A stretch of DNA of 64,000 nt, taken from the NCBI GenBank assembly GCA_007922195.1, contig ML681971.1, forward strand, positions 3,670,700 to 3,734,699, given 5' to 3'. Within the stretch, counting starts at the first letter, position 1. Each line of letters begins with the position of its first letter. The translations under genes were made by a program, and so were the position numbers. Of the stretch, positions 35,178 to 46,416 are shown one piece after another. The DNA is from Podocnemis expansa (Eukaryota > Chordata > Testudines > Podocnemididae). The notes beneath the pieces are model-generated. The model saw only the letters and a program-made list of their open reading frames with translations. It did not search any database and was not told the DNA's origin.

Positions 35178-35274
35178 ACCTACAGGGGAATGGACAGGAG
35201 CAGCACTCGAAGAAGAAGAAGGGGTTACTTACCTGTAACCGGTGTTCTTCGAGAGGTGTGCTCCTGGCCATTCC
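35178..35274 (+). repeat. DIRS copy A internal complementary region
   Basis: The first part (CACCTACAGGGGAATGG, CAGCACTCGAAGAA) is the reverse complement of the left end. The second (GAAGGGGTTACTTACCTG, GTTCTTCGAGAGGTGTGCTC) is the reverse complement of the outermost right end. The two ends are joined exactly as they would be in a circle, which is the splint expected for DIRS replication. Confidence 0.85.
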
Positions 35275-35306
35275 AATCCCTCCCACCTCCCCTCAGACAG
35301 TAGGGT

Positions 35307-35503
35307 AGAAGGAACTGAGGAGGGGCAGGGTCGGCTAGGCTTATGTAGGGAGCGGCGACAGCGCCACTCCAGGGGGCGCTACAGCCGACCCTACGGGTAC
35401 TCTAGAGGAAAAAGTTTCCGACGGGGCGTGCAGACACCTACAGTGGAATGGCCAGGAGCACACCTCTCGAAGAACACCGGTTACAGGTAAGTAACCCCTT
35501 CTT
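35307..35503 (+). repeat. DIRS copy A right inverted terminus
   Basis: Reverse complement of 29598-29790, from GAAGGAACTGAGGAGG to CTCTCGAAGAACACCGG, with an extra tail TTACAGGTAAGTAACCCC not present at the left end. That tail is the part represented in the internal complementary region. The tail contains CAGGTAAGT, a perfect-looking splice donor on the + strand. Confidence 0.85.
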
Positions 35504-37487
35504 CTGCGTTTCTGGAGAGTGGATGCCACTGTGCCTCACTGTACTCTTGAGTAAGAACCATAAAGAGTGGAGCAGCTGTGATCCACCTTTCATTATTCTT
35601 ACCCTCTGTAGCAACAAGATGAAATCTGGCAAAATTCTAACTCACTACATTTCTCTTAGCTTCACACTCATCTTTTAGAAATAGTTTGAAGAAGAAATAC
35701 TGGAACCAGCCAAAAGGCTCTGACAAAATTCTTTGATGTACAAAAGGGGCTCAGATAAGGATAAAGGATTTCATAATTTCAAAGGAAAAAAGAATCGCCT
35801 CAGAGTCCACTAAATATAGCAAAAGCAACAAAAAGAAAGGAAATAAAAGAAGTATTAGCAGTTTGAAGTCAAGATCCATTGTGTGTACTGTTTATCCCAA
35901 GTGAAGTAGTAAAGAATTGTCCAAAACAAGCTCATTGGGATCTGTAGCATCTTAATTTAAATTGAGCTTCTTTGTGGGTGAATTGTGTTTTTAAAACCAC
36001 TTTGGTATCTTTGATTTAAAAAAATTCAAGATGTTCCATAAGTTCCAGTTTTCCCAAAATGAATACAGTAGCTTAAAAGCCTATGGCAAGAGTGAATTTT
36101 GGGGGAGAATGGCAATAATTTACTTCTGTGATTTTTAGTAGTAATTTTATCTGCTATTAACAGATCTTTTTATCTAAATATTGTTAGTGGGCCTTCTTTT
36201 TCTCTGCTGCAGTAATAGGCTAAAAGTCCCATTGCATGTTAGCTCATGTAACGGTAGCTGACTCAGTGATCTAACTGGGGTAGATTTAAGATGTACACAG
36301 ACCATTTTTAGAGCATCCATTAAGAGGCAAAATTTAATAAGGAACTTTGGTAAATGGGAAAATTTTTTGAATAACTCCCCATTCCAAAAATTCTAGAACT
36401 TTGGTATGTTTTATAAAGTTTTTCGTGTTTTTATTATATAATATGTATTTAATTGATATATGTATTTAATATATATTAAAGCATTATTTTTATTAAAATC
36501 CCTACTAGATATTGAATACCCTTCACTGTTTCAGAAACCTTGTCACCTTGATAGTTTACGTTTTTTCAGTTTGTAGGATGATTCTGATACCATTGAAGTC
36601 GATAGCAAAATACATGACTTCAGTATGACCATTATTTCATTCAAAGTGTTTTGTTCCAGGTTTAATATCTTTTCTGAAGCTACATCAAATTTTTTAAAAA
36701 GGCTCCTTTTAAATGCAAAAAACCCAACAGATACTAACACGTATGTAACACAAAAGGCCTAATAAAGGAAAAACATTCTTAAATAAGAAAACACTCTAGT
36801 GGGAAATGTTGTCAAGACTGTTAACTAGTTTTCAGTAGCCCAAATAATTGAAATGGCTATTTTCCAAACTTTTCATTTATAGAAGCTGATTTCCAAGCTT
36901 TCCCTTTCTTTTCTCATCTCCAATTGCCTACTGAAGTTTTACTTTAAGGTTTGGTCTTCCTATGCACCTTTGCTTTGATTTTTTACCCCTTCAGCTTACA
37001 AGGGAGGGAGGAGGTATTACTGAAACTAAAAATCTCTTAATTATATTCTGTACTTCAGTGAGGTCTACAAAGAGATCCAGTGGGCTGTGTTGACAACTTT
37101 GGTAATATCTTTTTAAAAATAATACTATGAGGGGAAGAAAAATTATTCCAAAATGTATGTTAGGCATTCAGATCTAATTACATCTTCCTCAGTTTGGAAA
37201 ACACAGAGCACATTTTAGGCACTAAACTAATAATGGTGTTTTTCTTGAATGAAAGATCGTATCAAGCAGAGGGATTTCAGTCTACTTAATCCTAGCTCCT
37301 CAGAAAGATTATTTTGTTTCTGGAACCAATTTAGTCCTTTTGACTGTCACTACTGTCACTTATTATTTTCAATACTTCTTCCCATTTAAAAATTATTTTA
37401 AATTTTATTGTATCTCAACCCTCACACTCCCAAACACTTAAGTGTGTGGAGTGGAGTGCTGCTTGTTAAGTTAACTATATCCTAGGC
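35504..37487. other. Intronic DNA, AT-rich, nothing recognised
   Basis: No repeat with definable ends and no coding frame. The part 36420-36500 is almost pure A and T (repeated ATATGTATTTAAT units). Confidence 0.5.
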
Positions 37488-38136
37488 CAGGGGTTCCCAA
37501 CCTTTTCAAGATTGTGAGTCCCGTTTTTAACATGAAAAAATTTTGTAGACCCCCGTGTGGGGAAAGGCAGCTCTGTTGCTGGGATTTGGCTGTGGGCAGG
37601 AAAGCAGTGCTGCTGTTGCCAGGATCTGGCTGCAGAGTGGCAGTGCTGCTGGGATCTGGCCCCTGTCAAGGAGCAGCAGTGCTGCCACTGGGATCTGACC
37701 ATGGGTGGGGAGGGGTGCTGCTGGGGCCAGGAGCTGACCCCTGTGGTGGCAACACTTCCAGGATCCAGCCCCCACTGTGGAGCAGTGCCTCCGTCAAGAT
37801 CTGACCTGGCCAGGGAGCAGTGCCACTGCCATGATCCAGCCCTGATGGGGGAGCAGGCCTCTGCCCTTGCTGTTGGGCTCTCACTGACCCCCCCCATGGA
37901 TCTCCCATGGGCTCCCACCAGCTGCACACCCCAGTGCCTCCGACTCTCCTCCAGAATCCTATTCACCCCCCTTCCCTCTGCCCAACCATACCTGTAGAGC
38001 AGGCTGCAGTAGCAGAGACCCACTGCTTGTGCAACAGGCCTATGCAGCCCATGTGCTTGGGCTGCATGTCCGTGGACCCCCTTCAATACCTCTGTGGCCA
38101 CCCAGGGATCCGCGGACCGCAGGTTGGGAATCACTG
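37488..38136. mobile_element. hAT-type element, 649 bp, with internal minisatellite
   Basis: It begins CAGGGGTTCCCAACC and ends GGTTGGGAATCACTG. Flanking 8-mers are TCCTAGGC (37480-37487) and TCCTGGGG (38137-38144), which match in six places. Between 37560 and 37860 a loose unit of 40-50 bases recurs around GCTGCTGGGATCTGGCC and GCAGTGCTGCCA. It is non-coding; the frames on both strands are repeat translations. Confidence 0.85.
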
Positions 38137-40675
38137 TCCTGGGGCATTAAACACATAAGACTCCAAAGTTTGTTCATCCCAGAGCACGATCGATCCCTAA
38201 ACAGAAAGCGCACTCAACTTAGATACATATTTATAAGAATAACAATGAAGGAAACTTCAAAGTACTCTGAGCAAACAATTATAAAGATGTTTGTAATTGT
38301 CATTCATGTTAGAGCTACTTATTTGTTCAAGACATGTAACTTCTGGTTTTCAGCTATTCCTCAGAATTATATAGTTTGTTAGTTGCCTCCATGTATAAAA
38401 CAAAAGTTTTCTTGTGCAGTGCGTACTTTTTTAATGTAATTGTAGGAAGCCATTTTTCTTAACACACTATTTTCATTAAAAACATCTAGTGATTAAGTAC
38501 AATATAAGTGATCTTATTTTAAAATCCTTTCAGGGTACATGCTGCACTTGAACAGCACACTCAGCTCTGCTTTGGACCTGAAGTTTACAGTGATACCCAT
38601 TTATATATGCCCATTAGATAGAGCATTGCTGTTTCCCTTCTGCATGAAGAATATAAATTTCAACAGCAAAAATGAATCAACAATTAAAAATAAATTTAGT
38701 TATAAGCACAGATGTTATAGCTTCTCAGTACATCCAATGCATACATACCCAGGAAGGGAAAAACAAATAGGTTATCAGAGTTGGAATGGGCTTAAGGTCT
38801 TTAAGGAACACTAAAATATTCATGGGCAGTATTTGTATTTTCTGAAAATCCTCCAAAGGAATCCAAATTAAAATAGAATTAATTTGATTTTCCCCATATA
38901 GTTGTGTTCTCCCATTAAAAATATGCTTTGCATCTCCATGAGTCACTTCTGTGCTGTGAGAAGTTAATCAAATGGCCATAACAGCTCAAAAAAATAAGAG
39001 AAAAAAAATCCCACAAGCTTTTAGAATGAAATGAATAAAGGGACAGTTAAAAATCTGAACTATCCCTTTAAAATTTTCCCTTTAAAAACATGGTTATCAC
39101 ATGGTCAAATCACATTACATAATAGTTGTATCTTAAAATAATCTGCCTTTAATAATGTGTAGAATTGTACTATTATGAGGAGTTGCTTCCTCAGTGATTT
39201 TTAATAAACAGCCAAAGGCTTGGAAGTTAAATCTCCAAAGTCCCCTGCATTTATGTACATCACCAAACAATCCACTGATCTGGTCATTAAAGAATAAATT
39301 GAATAAATATGATATTGACATAGTGATGTGGAGCTCTATTAGAAACACCAAGGATCAAAATAATAAATGAGATGTATTGTAAGCCTATTTTCTATTTGAA
39401 GAGCAGCTTAAAAGTGTGAATAATTCACACTTCACAAGCTTTTGTATCCTGCATAGTGTTAGGTATATAAGTCAGCCCTTACAGCATAGTAGCTTATACA
39501 AAAGACATGCATGACACATACTTGAATCCTTTTTGGCCTGTGTTTTCAAAGCAATTTATGAAATTATACCTGGTAGTTGCAGTTTCCAGTCTATTATATG
39601 CTGTGACGTTTATCAAGGCAGGTGCTATCAAATTCACTTTGGAAATTATACAATATCCCTTTGGTGAAGTAGTTTATAAAATATTGTTTGAGCATTTAGT
39701 AACAAATTCTCCATTTATTATATATTTAAAAGATAACATTATGTGAGAATCTTAACACTTTAATAATGAGTGGAAAGTTTTCCAGATCATCATGGAACTG
39801 AAGGTGCTGTTTGCAGGGGAGTGGATTGAGTGAGGCTGGTTTTCACTAATGAATTTTTCTGAAGACATAAAAAAAGACATTTAATGATAAGATACTACCA
39901 TTTTACATCCCTTGATTTTACCCAGGAAAGTTCATGTGATAAATAAATGTTTTAGTCTTTAAAAGTGTCACAGAATTCCTTTGTTTTGGTTTTGTTTCAC
40001 TATGCACAGTCACACTAAACTGTGGTTTCAGGAACTCCCAAAATGAAGCTTAACTTAATGAACTGAAACTGTAAGGAAAATTTAGAAATAGAAAAATTTA
40101 ATTATTGTGTGACAAAGTCAGAATTAGGGTTGGATTCTGAGTCAGAAACTGGTTTGTATCCTTTAAATGATTCCATCTCCTGTAGCGCAGGGTCCCATAA
40201 TTCCACCTTGAAACATTGGTATAATAATTACTGAAGGAATGTGCATCTTACTTCCCCAGGAATATTTGCAGCATCTGGTTTTAGATTTTAACAATCTCTG
40301 TTTCAAGTAATTGACAACACTTCCCCAGGTTTAGATGGTGACAGCTCTGATATGGCCAATGTTGCGTTAGAAATGCTGTTGAACCATCAACTTTTCAAAC
40401 GTTTTAAAGCTCTAAGTTGAAGTGGAATTTGTCTTAATAATGAGCGTCAGTTTATGGTAGACTGCAAATTCTCCCTTTAAGATACAGATATATATGGTTA
40501 AGTGCAAAAGTAAAAGCTTACTCACATTTCCTGGTTCCATATTTGCTCTGGGGAACAACTTTGACTATGGACAAAATGTTTCTGGTATAGCTTCTTTAGA
40601 ATAAATGAAGATGCAGCAGGGAGAAGTGTAGCCAACTTTGTGTTTGTAGTTGATGCAGTGATCCTGTAACTATCA
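38137..40675. other. Intronic DNA with one Penelope tail
   Basis: AT-rich. At 39915-40015 there is a worn Penelope tail (AAGTTCATGTGATAAATAAA, GTTTTAGTCTTTAAAAGTG, CAGAATTCCTTTG). A possible acceptor at 38533 is followed by 10 codons without a stop, but it does not fit the REC114 frame. Nothing else is recognised. Confidence 0.5.
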
Positions 40676-41019
40676 CTTCTTCTTCAAGTGCTGCTCCTGG
40701 CCATTCCGTTGTAGATGTCTGCACGCCCCGTGCACGCCACGCCGAAAACTTTTCCCCTAGAGTACCCATAGGGTCGGCTGTAGCGCCCCCTGGAGTGGCG
40801 CCGTCGCCGCTCCCTATATATGCACCAGCCGACCCCGTCCCTCCTCAGTTCCTTCTTACCGCCCTGTCAGTCACTGGAACATTCCTTGGCCTCGAGCTGC
40901 TTGCACGTGGCCAGTGACATTCGGAGTACCCGAAGTTTCTTGTTCTTGTTTTTTTATTAGTTCTTAGTTTAATTAGTTGTTAGAGTTTAGATAGTAAGAG
41001 CCTGGCCCGGGCCCGGGCC

Positions 41020-43257
41020 ATGCCGGGCTTTAAAACTTGCAGGAAGTGCAGGAAGCCCATGCCAGTGGACGACCTGCACAGCAACTGCTTATTCTGCCTT
41101 GGCGAAGCTCACCTCGTTGAGAGGTGCAAGATCTGCAGGGGCTTCAAGCCGAGAACGCAGAAAGAAAGGGTTCAGCGGCTGAAGCTCCACATGATGGAGG
41201 AGGATCTTCGTCCAGCGCCCGGCGACTCGGGATCCAGCACGGCACTGTCGGTGCGGAGCGCGCCGGCGTCTTCGGACCGTCGGCAGCACCAAAGTCTAGC
41301 CGCCCGAAGACGCACAGGGAGCCCCGGCGCCAGTTGGTATCGCTGGTACCGCCAAAGAAGAAGCGGGTGGACGGGGCGTTCACCGTGCCGAGCGACAGTG
41401 GAAAAGGACTCCGTTCAGAGCCAGGTGAGCCGACCCATTTCCCTGTCTCCAGCTTCCGGGCACGACTGTCCTGAGAGACCGCTAAGCCCAGTGTCAACCT
41501 CCTCGCCTACCAGGGACATCCTGGAAGAGGAGTTAATCCTGCTGGCCATGCCTGAGGCGTTCACGGAGGCGCAGGCTCTGTCGAGCCACTCGGCACCACC
41601 AGCAACGGCTGCGGGTCCAGTGCTGGGGCCAGTACCGTCTTGTGGGAAGCCGACTCCACTTGCGACTGGCCGGGGGCGAAGCCGGGTACTGTCTTCAGAC
41701 CAACGGCACCGTTCACTGGTACCGCCTCCAGTAGTGGCTGCGGCCGGGGCTCCCTGCTTCCGTGCCCCGGTTTCCACCCGGCACCATACATCCCCACTTC
41801 GCGGGCACCGCGATCGCCAAGACGAAGGTCGGCACCATTCCCTGGTGCAATCCTCGTCGGCACTGCCGTGGTCGCCACGATCCAGCCCATCGTTGAGCTC
41901 GGTGGAAGAGTCGGCACCACGTGGCTCGCATAAGGAACTGAGTACGCAGCCACAACAGGCCCCTGCGGTACCGCCGTTCCACCCCCAGTGGTCAGCTTGG
42001 CAGCCTGGGATGCAATGGCCTTTTTGGACTCCTTGGGCCATCCAGCAGGGACCAGCCTTTGGCTCAGGGACCCCCATACCGAGTTCCAGCGTCAGGCCTC
42101 CTCCATCTGCGGCGCTCGGCGCTCCCCCTGGTACTGGGGAGACGTCAGAGGTGGAATCTTTAAGGGACAACCAGGAGCGGACCAGCCTGGCCAGCGGAGG
42201 CCATAGCATGAGGTCCAGGGCGCCGTCAGGGGGTCCGGATCTTGAGGAGTCATCCTTTTCACCGCCGGATGAGGCTGTGGCTGGGGCCAAGCCATTGGCT
42301 ATTCTGGATGATACTAGGGCTCATCAGGAGCTTCTCCGTCGAGTAGCCTCTGGGTTAAACATTCAAGCCGAGGAGATCGCAGAGGACGCCGATCCCATGG
42401 TAGATATCCTGCTCCCAGAGGGCCCGGGCCGGGTGGCTCTGCCCTTTATTAAAACTGTGCAAAACACAACCAAGGCTCTGTGGCATACCCCAGCCTCAAT
42501 TCCCCCTACGGCCAAGCGAGCTGAGAGGAAGTACTTTGTGCTCTCTAAGGGCTACGAACATTTTTATTCTCACCCCACCCCCAGCTCGTTGGTGGTAGCC
42601 ACAGCAAATGAGCGGGAGAGACAGGGTCGTCCTGGTTCGACCCCCAAATCCAAGGACACTAAGAAACTGGACCTCTTCGGCCGTAAGGTCTACGCCACAG
42701 GGGGGTTGCAACTAAGAATAGCCAATCAACAGGCTATTCTTAGCTGTTATATGTTCAACGCCTGGTCAGCCCTGCAGCGTTTTAGTGACTCGATGGAGTA
42801 GGATTCCAGAGCAGCCCTGTCGGCATCCATCAAGGAGGGCAAGGTTGTGTCAAAGGCCTTGTTACAATTGGCCTTAGACGCAGCCGATGCGGCCGCTCGC
42901 TCCATGGCTTCTGGGGTTACTATGCGGCGCAGTTCATGGCTGCAGGCCTCAGGTCTGCGCCAGGAGGTACAGGCCATAATTCAGGACTTGCCTTTTGAAG
43001 GTCCAGAGCTGTTTTCGCAACAGACGGACGCCTGCCTTCAGACTTTGAAGGACTCGAGGGCGTTAATTAAATCCTTGGGTCTCCACACACCGGCGAGCCA
43101 AAGGAAGCAATTCAAACCGCCTCCTCCAGCAAGGCCTTACCACCACCCCCAGGACGATGACAGGCTAAGGGGCAGGGGATCTCGTAGGCCCTCAGGGTGT
43201 CAGCCCAACGGCCAAGGGGTCTCACGTCAACCATCTAGCCAGAAAAAGACTTTTTGA
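41020..43257 (+). pseudogene. DIRS copy B gag, one stop codon
   Basis: One frame runs from MPGFKTCRKCRKPM to the stop at 43255, interrupted only by TAG at 42799-42801, where copy A has CAG. The Cys/His cluster (CRKC, CLFCLGEAH, CKIC) lies in residues 8-45. It is followed by RTQKERVQRLKLHMMEE, a Ser/Pro/Arg-rich middle, and the conserved C-terminal part (SPPDEAVAGAKPLA, then DADPMVDILLPEGPG). At about 745 codons it is the fullest gag here and shows where copy A lost its frame. Whether the TAG is read through cannot be told; a plain nonsense change is simpler. Confidence 0.82.
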
Positions 43258-43306
43258 TGGTTGGCGCGGGGGCGACTTAGCAAGCGCCGGGGATCCAGAG
43301 ACTCCC

Positions 43307-44188
43307 TTGTTCCTCAACAGACTGGGCCGTTACGCGCCAGAGTGGCACAAGATTACAAAAGACCGCTGGGTTCTCAGGACAATTCAGGAAGGCTATTCCC
43401 TCCAATTTTCTTTGTTACCCCCGCGGGGCCCCCCCTACGTTACGTGGTTCCCTGCGGGATCAGGCCCACCAACAAGTACTATGGGAGGAGGTGCGGGCCC
43501 TGCTTCAGAAAGGTGCAGTGGAAGAGGTGCCACTAAGCTGCAGGGGCAGGGGGTTTTACTCCCGTTATTTCCTCATTCCCAAGGCGAAAGGGGGCCTGCG
43601 GCCAATTTTAGATTCGAGGCGCCTCAACCGGTTCCTTTGAAAAATTCGGTTCCAAATGGTGTCCCTAGCCTCAATTGTTCCGTCTCTGGATCTGGGCAAT
43701 TGGTACGCCGCCTTCGACTTACAAGATGCGTACTTTCACATTGCAATCAGCCTACGGCACAGGAGGTTTTTACGCTTCATCGTCGACCGGAAACACCTGC
43801 AATTCATGGTGCTACCTTTCGGCCTTTCTGCAGCTCCGTGGGTATTTACAAAGTGCCTTGTGGTAGTAGCGCCGTATCTCAGAAGGAAGGGGGTCACTCT
43901 CTTCCCATACTTGGACAACTGGCTGGTCGTGGGCAAGTTGTGTCAGGAGGTGCTATCTCACCTGAGATTGACGCAGTCCGTGTTCGATCGCCTGGGGCTG
44001 CTGATAAACGTTCAGAAGTCGGTGCTCGTTCCCACATAGCGGATAGAATTCATAGGGGCGGTCCTCGACTCGACGTCCACAAGGGCGAGCCTTCCTACCG
44101 CCCGCTTCCAAACCATCAAGCAGGCGGTGGATTCCTTAACGAAATTCCCCCTTGTATCGGCACGGGAATGTCTTCGCCTGCTGGGTGA
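43307..44188 (+). pseudogene. DIRS copy B reverse transcriptase, frameshifted
   Basis: The start MFLNRLGRYAPEWHK matches copy A. An indel near 43425, in a C/G-rich run, throws the frame off. RT text resumes in frame 3 at 43656-44039: motif A AAFDLQDAYFHIAI, motif B LPFGLSAAPWVFTK, and motif C YLDN instead of YLDD, so a catalytic aspartate is lost. A stop follows at 44037 where copy A has CAA. About 95 bases between RT and RNase H are deleted after 44185. It cannot make active RT. Confidence 0.82.
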
Positions 44189-44194
44189 GACAGT

Positions 44195-45097
44195 TTGGAC
44201 ACTATGGTCACTGTGCCTGCACCGGTGCTAGAGACCCTTCGTTGGTGGGGCTGCGAGACCAACCTGTGCTCAGGGGTTCCATTCCAGCTTCCCCAACCGT
44301 CGCTTCACTTGACGACAGATGCCTCGGATGTAGGCTGGGGGGCGCATCTCAGCGGCCTCAAGACACAGGGCCTGTGGCGGGTTGCGGACTCCCGGTTACA
44401 CATCAATGTAAAGGAGCTCAAGGCAGTGCAGCTGGCGTGCGAGGTGTTCCGAGAGCATCTTCGGGGCCGAACAGTGTCGGTGCATACCGACAACACCACC
44501 GCGATGTTCTATATCAACAAACAAGGCGGCACGCACTCGCGTCTCCTTTGCCAGGAAGCTATGAGCCTCTGGGAGTTCTGCGTTCGCCACAAGATCCGCC
44601 CAGTGGCATTGTATATACCGGGTCTCCGGAACTCCCTTGCGGACGAGCTCAGCCAGAGGTTTGTGACCCACGAATGGTCTCTCCACCCGGAAGTGGCAGA
44701 GTCACTCTTCCGGAGGTGGGGTTATCCCCGTCTGGACCTGTTCGCCTCCGAGCTCAATACAAAATGTCAGGACTTCTGCTCCTTCCGGGGGCGCAGTCCC
44801 GGGTCAAGGGCGGATGCTTTCGAAATCCACTGGGGACAGGAGGGGTTACTGTATGCGTTCCCTCCAACACCGCTAGTGCCCAGAGTGTTGTGGAAGATAA
44901 AGGAGGAGAAGGCGAGGATCATTCTGGTCGTCCCGGCGTGGCCAAGACAGCATTGGTTTTCGGCTCTGATGCAGTGGTCCAGGTGCAGCCTGGTTCGGTT
45001 GCCCCTCAGACTGGACCTGTTGAGCCAGGACAGTGGGCGACTCCTCCACTCCAACCTGGAGGCCTTGCACCTCCACGCGTGGTGCCTTCATGATTAA
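44195..45097 (+). CDS. DIRS copy B RNase H and Dam-like methyltransferase, open frame
   Basis: The frame encodes 300 residues. RNase H motifs are all present: LTTDASDVGWG (D), HINVKELKAV (E), HTDNTTAMFYINKQGG (D) and NSLADEL (D). The next part, YPRLDLFASELNTKC, LLYAFPPTPLVPRVL and ILVVPAWPRQH, is the Dam-like methyltransferase region. The fold's usual D/N-P-P-Y box is replaced by AFPP, so methylation activity is doubtful. The start at 44195 is only the first Met after the upstream deletion; the natural protein is a fusion with RT. It is open, but is part of a broken pol. Confidence 0.7.
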   Translation: MDTMVTVPAPVLETLRWWGCETNLCSGVPFQLPQPSLHLTTDASDVGWGAHLSGLKTQGLWRVADSRLHINVKELKAVQLACEVFREHLRGRTVSVHTDNTTAMFYINKQGGTHSRLLCQEAMSLWEFCVRHKIRPVALYIPGLRNSLADELSQRFVTHEWSLHPEVAESLFRRWGYPRLDLFASELNTKCQDFCSFRGRSPGSRADAFEIHWGQEGLLYAFPPTPLVPRVLWKIKEEKARIILVVPAWPRQHWFSALMQWSRCSLVRLPLRLDLLSQDSGRLLHSNLEALHLHAWCLHD

Positions 45098-46123
45098 CAG
45101 ACAGCGAGCAGTTGTGCTCCTCCCTGGTGAGGGAGGTTCTGTGTGGTAGCAGAAAATCCTCCACAAGGACTACGTATGTAGCTAAGTGGCGCAGATTTGC
45201 ACAGTGGGCTGGGGCCAACGGGGAGGACCCAACGTTGGTCTCGATTCACCACATACTGGACTATTTATGGCACCTGAAGTCGAGTGTACTGTCATTGTCA
45301 TCCCTGAAGGTCCACTTAGCGGCAATCGCGGCTTTCCACAGCAACTCCGAGCATAGTGCACTTTTCTCCGTCCCCATGGTAAAAAGATTCCTGACAGGCC
45401 TCTCGAAGCTGTACCCGGCGGTGAAACCACCTACGATCCAGTGGGACTTAAACGTGGTCCTGTTGCGACTCACCAGACCACCCTTCGAGCCATTGGCAAC
45501 ATGTTCACTGCTATACCTGTCATGGAAGGTCACGTTCCTGGTGGCCATCACGTCAGCTCGGAGGGTATCGGAGCTGCGCGCCTTGGTAGCGGAGCCACCA
45601 TACACCCTGTTTCTTAAGGATGAGGTGCAGCTGCGCCCTCATCCATCCTTCAGGCCCAAGGTGGTGTCACACTTCCATGTGAACCAGGACATTTGCTTGC
45701 CTGTCTTCTGTCCAAAACCCCATGCGTCAGAGAAGGAGAGGTGCCTCCATTCCCTGGACATGCGCAAGGTACTGGCCTTTTATATAGAAAGGACAAAGCC
45801 GTTTTTGCAAGACCTCCCAGCTCTTTGTGGCAGTGGCGAATAACAAAAAAGGCCAGCTGGTGTCTACACAGAGGATCGCTTCCTGGATTAAGGCTTGCAT
45901 TAAAGAATGCTACAAGCTGGGAGGTAGACACCTGCCAAGGGCGATGGCCCATTCGACAAGGGCCCAAGCGGCTTCAACGGCATTTCTAGCGGGAGTCCCG
46001 ATCATAGACATATGCAAGGCGGCGACGTGGTCCTTCCCGCACACCTTTGTGCAGCATTACGCTATCACCCAGCAAGTGCAGCAGGACGCGGCAGTGGGAA
46101 GACAGTGGGGTAGAAGGAACTGA
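45097..46123 (+). pseudogene. DIRS copy B tyrosine recombinase, frameshifted, 3' end deleted
   Basis: A TGA (45091-45093) separates this gene from the open overlapping frame; copy A has TGG there. The recombinase reads from 45112 (VREVLCGSRKSSTRTTYV) to 45843, including the first catalytic R (ITSARRVSEL). It then shifts frame near 45800 and continues from 45827 (NNKKGQLVSTQRIASWIKA, HSTRAQAAS, HTFVQHYAIT). The end is cut by the deletion that also removed the complementary region. Confidence 0.8.
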
Positions 46124-46416
46124 GGAGGGATGGGGCCGGCTGGTGCATATATAGGGAGCGGCGACGGCGCCACTCCAGGGGGCGCTACAGCCGACCCTAC
46201 GGGTACTCTAGGGGAAAAGTTTCCGGCGTGCCGTGCACGGGGCGTGCAGACACCTACAACGGAATGGCCAGGAGCACACCTCTCGAAGAACACCGGTTAC
46301 AGGTAAGCAACCTCTTCTTATTTTGTTCTGACTACAATAAATAAAAATTTAATTAAAAACAAAGTTGTTTGGTTTAATGCACACTCAAATTAATTTCTGT
46401 CTTTGGCTTTAAACAG

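Larger units (their letters stand above)
29598..35503 (+). mobile_element. DIRS copy A, near-complete tyrosine-recombinase retrotransposon
   Basis: This 5.9 kb element has a left inverted terminus (29598-29790), gag, pol (RT, RNase H, Dam-like methyltransferase), recombinase, an internal complementary region (35178-35274) and a right inverted terminus (35307-35503). The right terminus is about 37 bases longer than the left, and the complementary region matches both ends joined, the classic DIRS layout. Family knowledge: the RNA is copied into a circle that uses this region as a splint, and the recombinase integrates it without a target duplication. I see none here; the left edge abuts GTTGTT. 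Gag and pol are broken, the recombinase is not. It is the best preserved DIRS here together with copy B. Confidence 0.9.
40676..46320 (+). mobile_element. DIRS copy B, close relative of A, lacking the complementary region
   Basis: The layout matches copy A: left terminus 40676-40870 with a TATA-like CTATATATG at 40814, gag, pol, recombinase and right terminus 46113-46320. The distance from left edge to gag start is 344 bases (343 in A). About 95 bases are missing near 44186, between RT and RNase H. The end of the recombinase gene and the whole internal complementary region are missing at about 46100, where the sequence jumps from GCAGTGGGAAGACAGT straight to the right terminus. Without that region it should be unable to replicate. 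Its right end lies 96 bases before a REC114 exon. Confidence 0.88.

Noticed and set aside
38533..38600. Possible exon with a CCTTTCAG acceptor
   Set aside because: The REC114 exons at 14008 and 46417 join directly in phase with contiguous PH-domain text, so no exon is needed here, and there is no good donor or family match.
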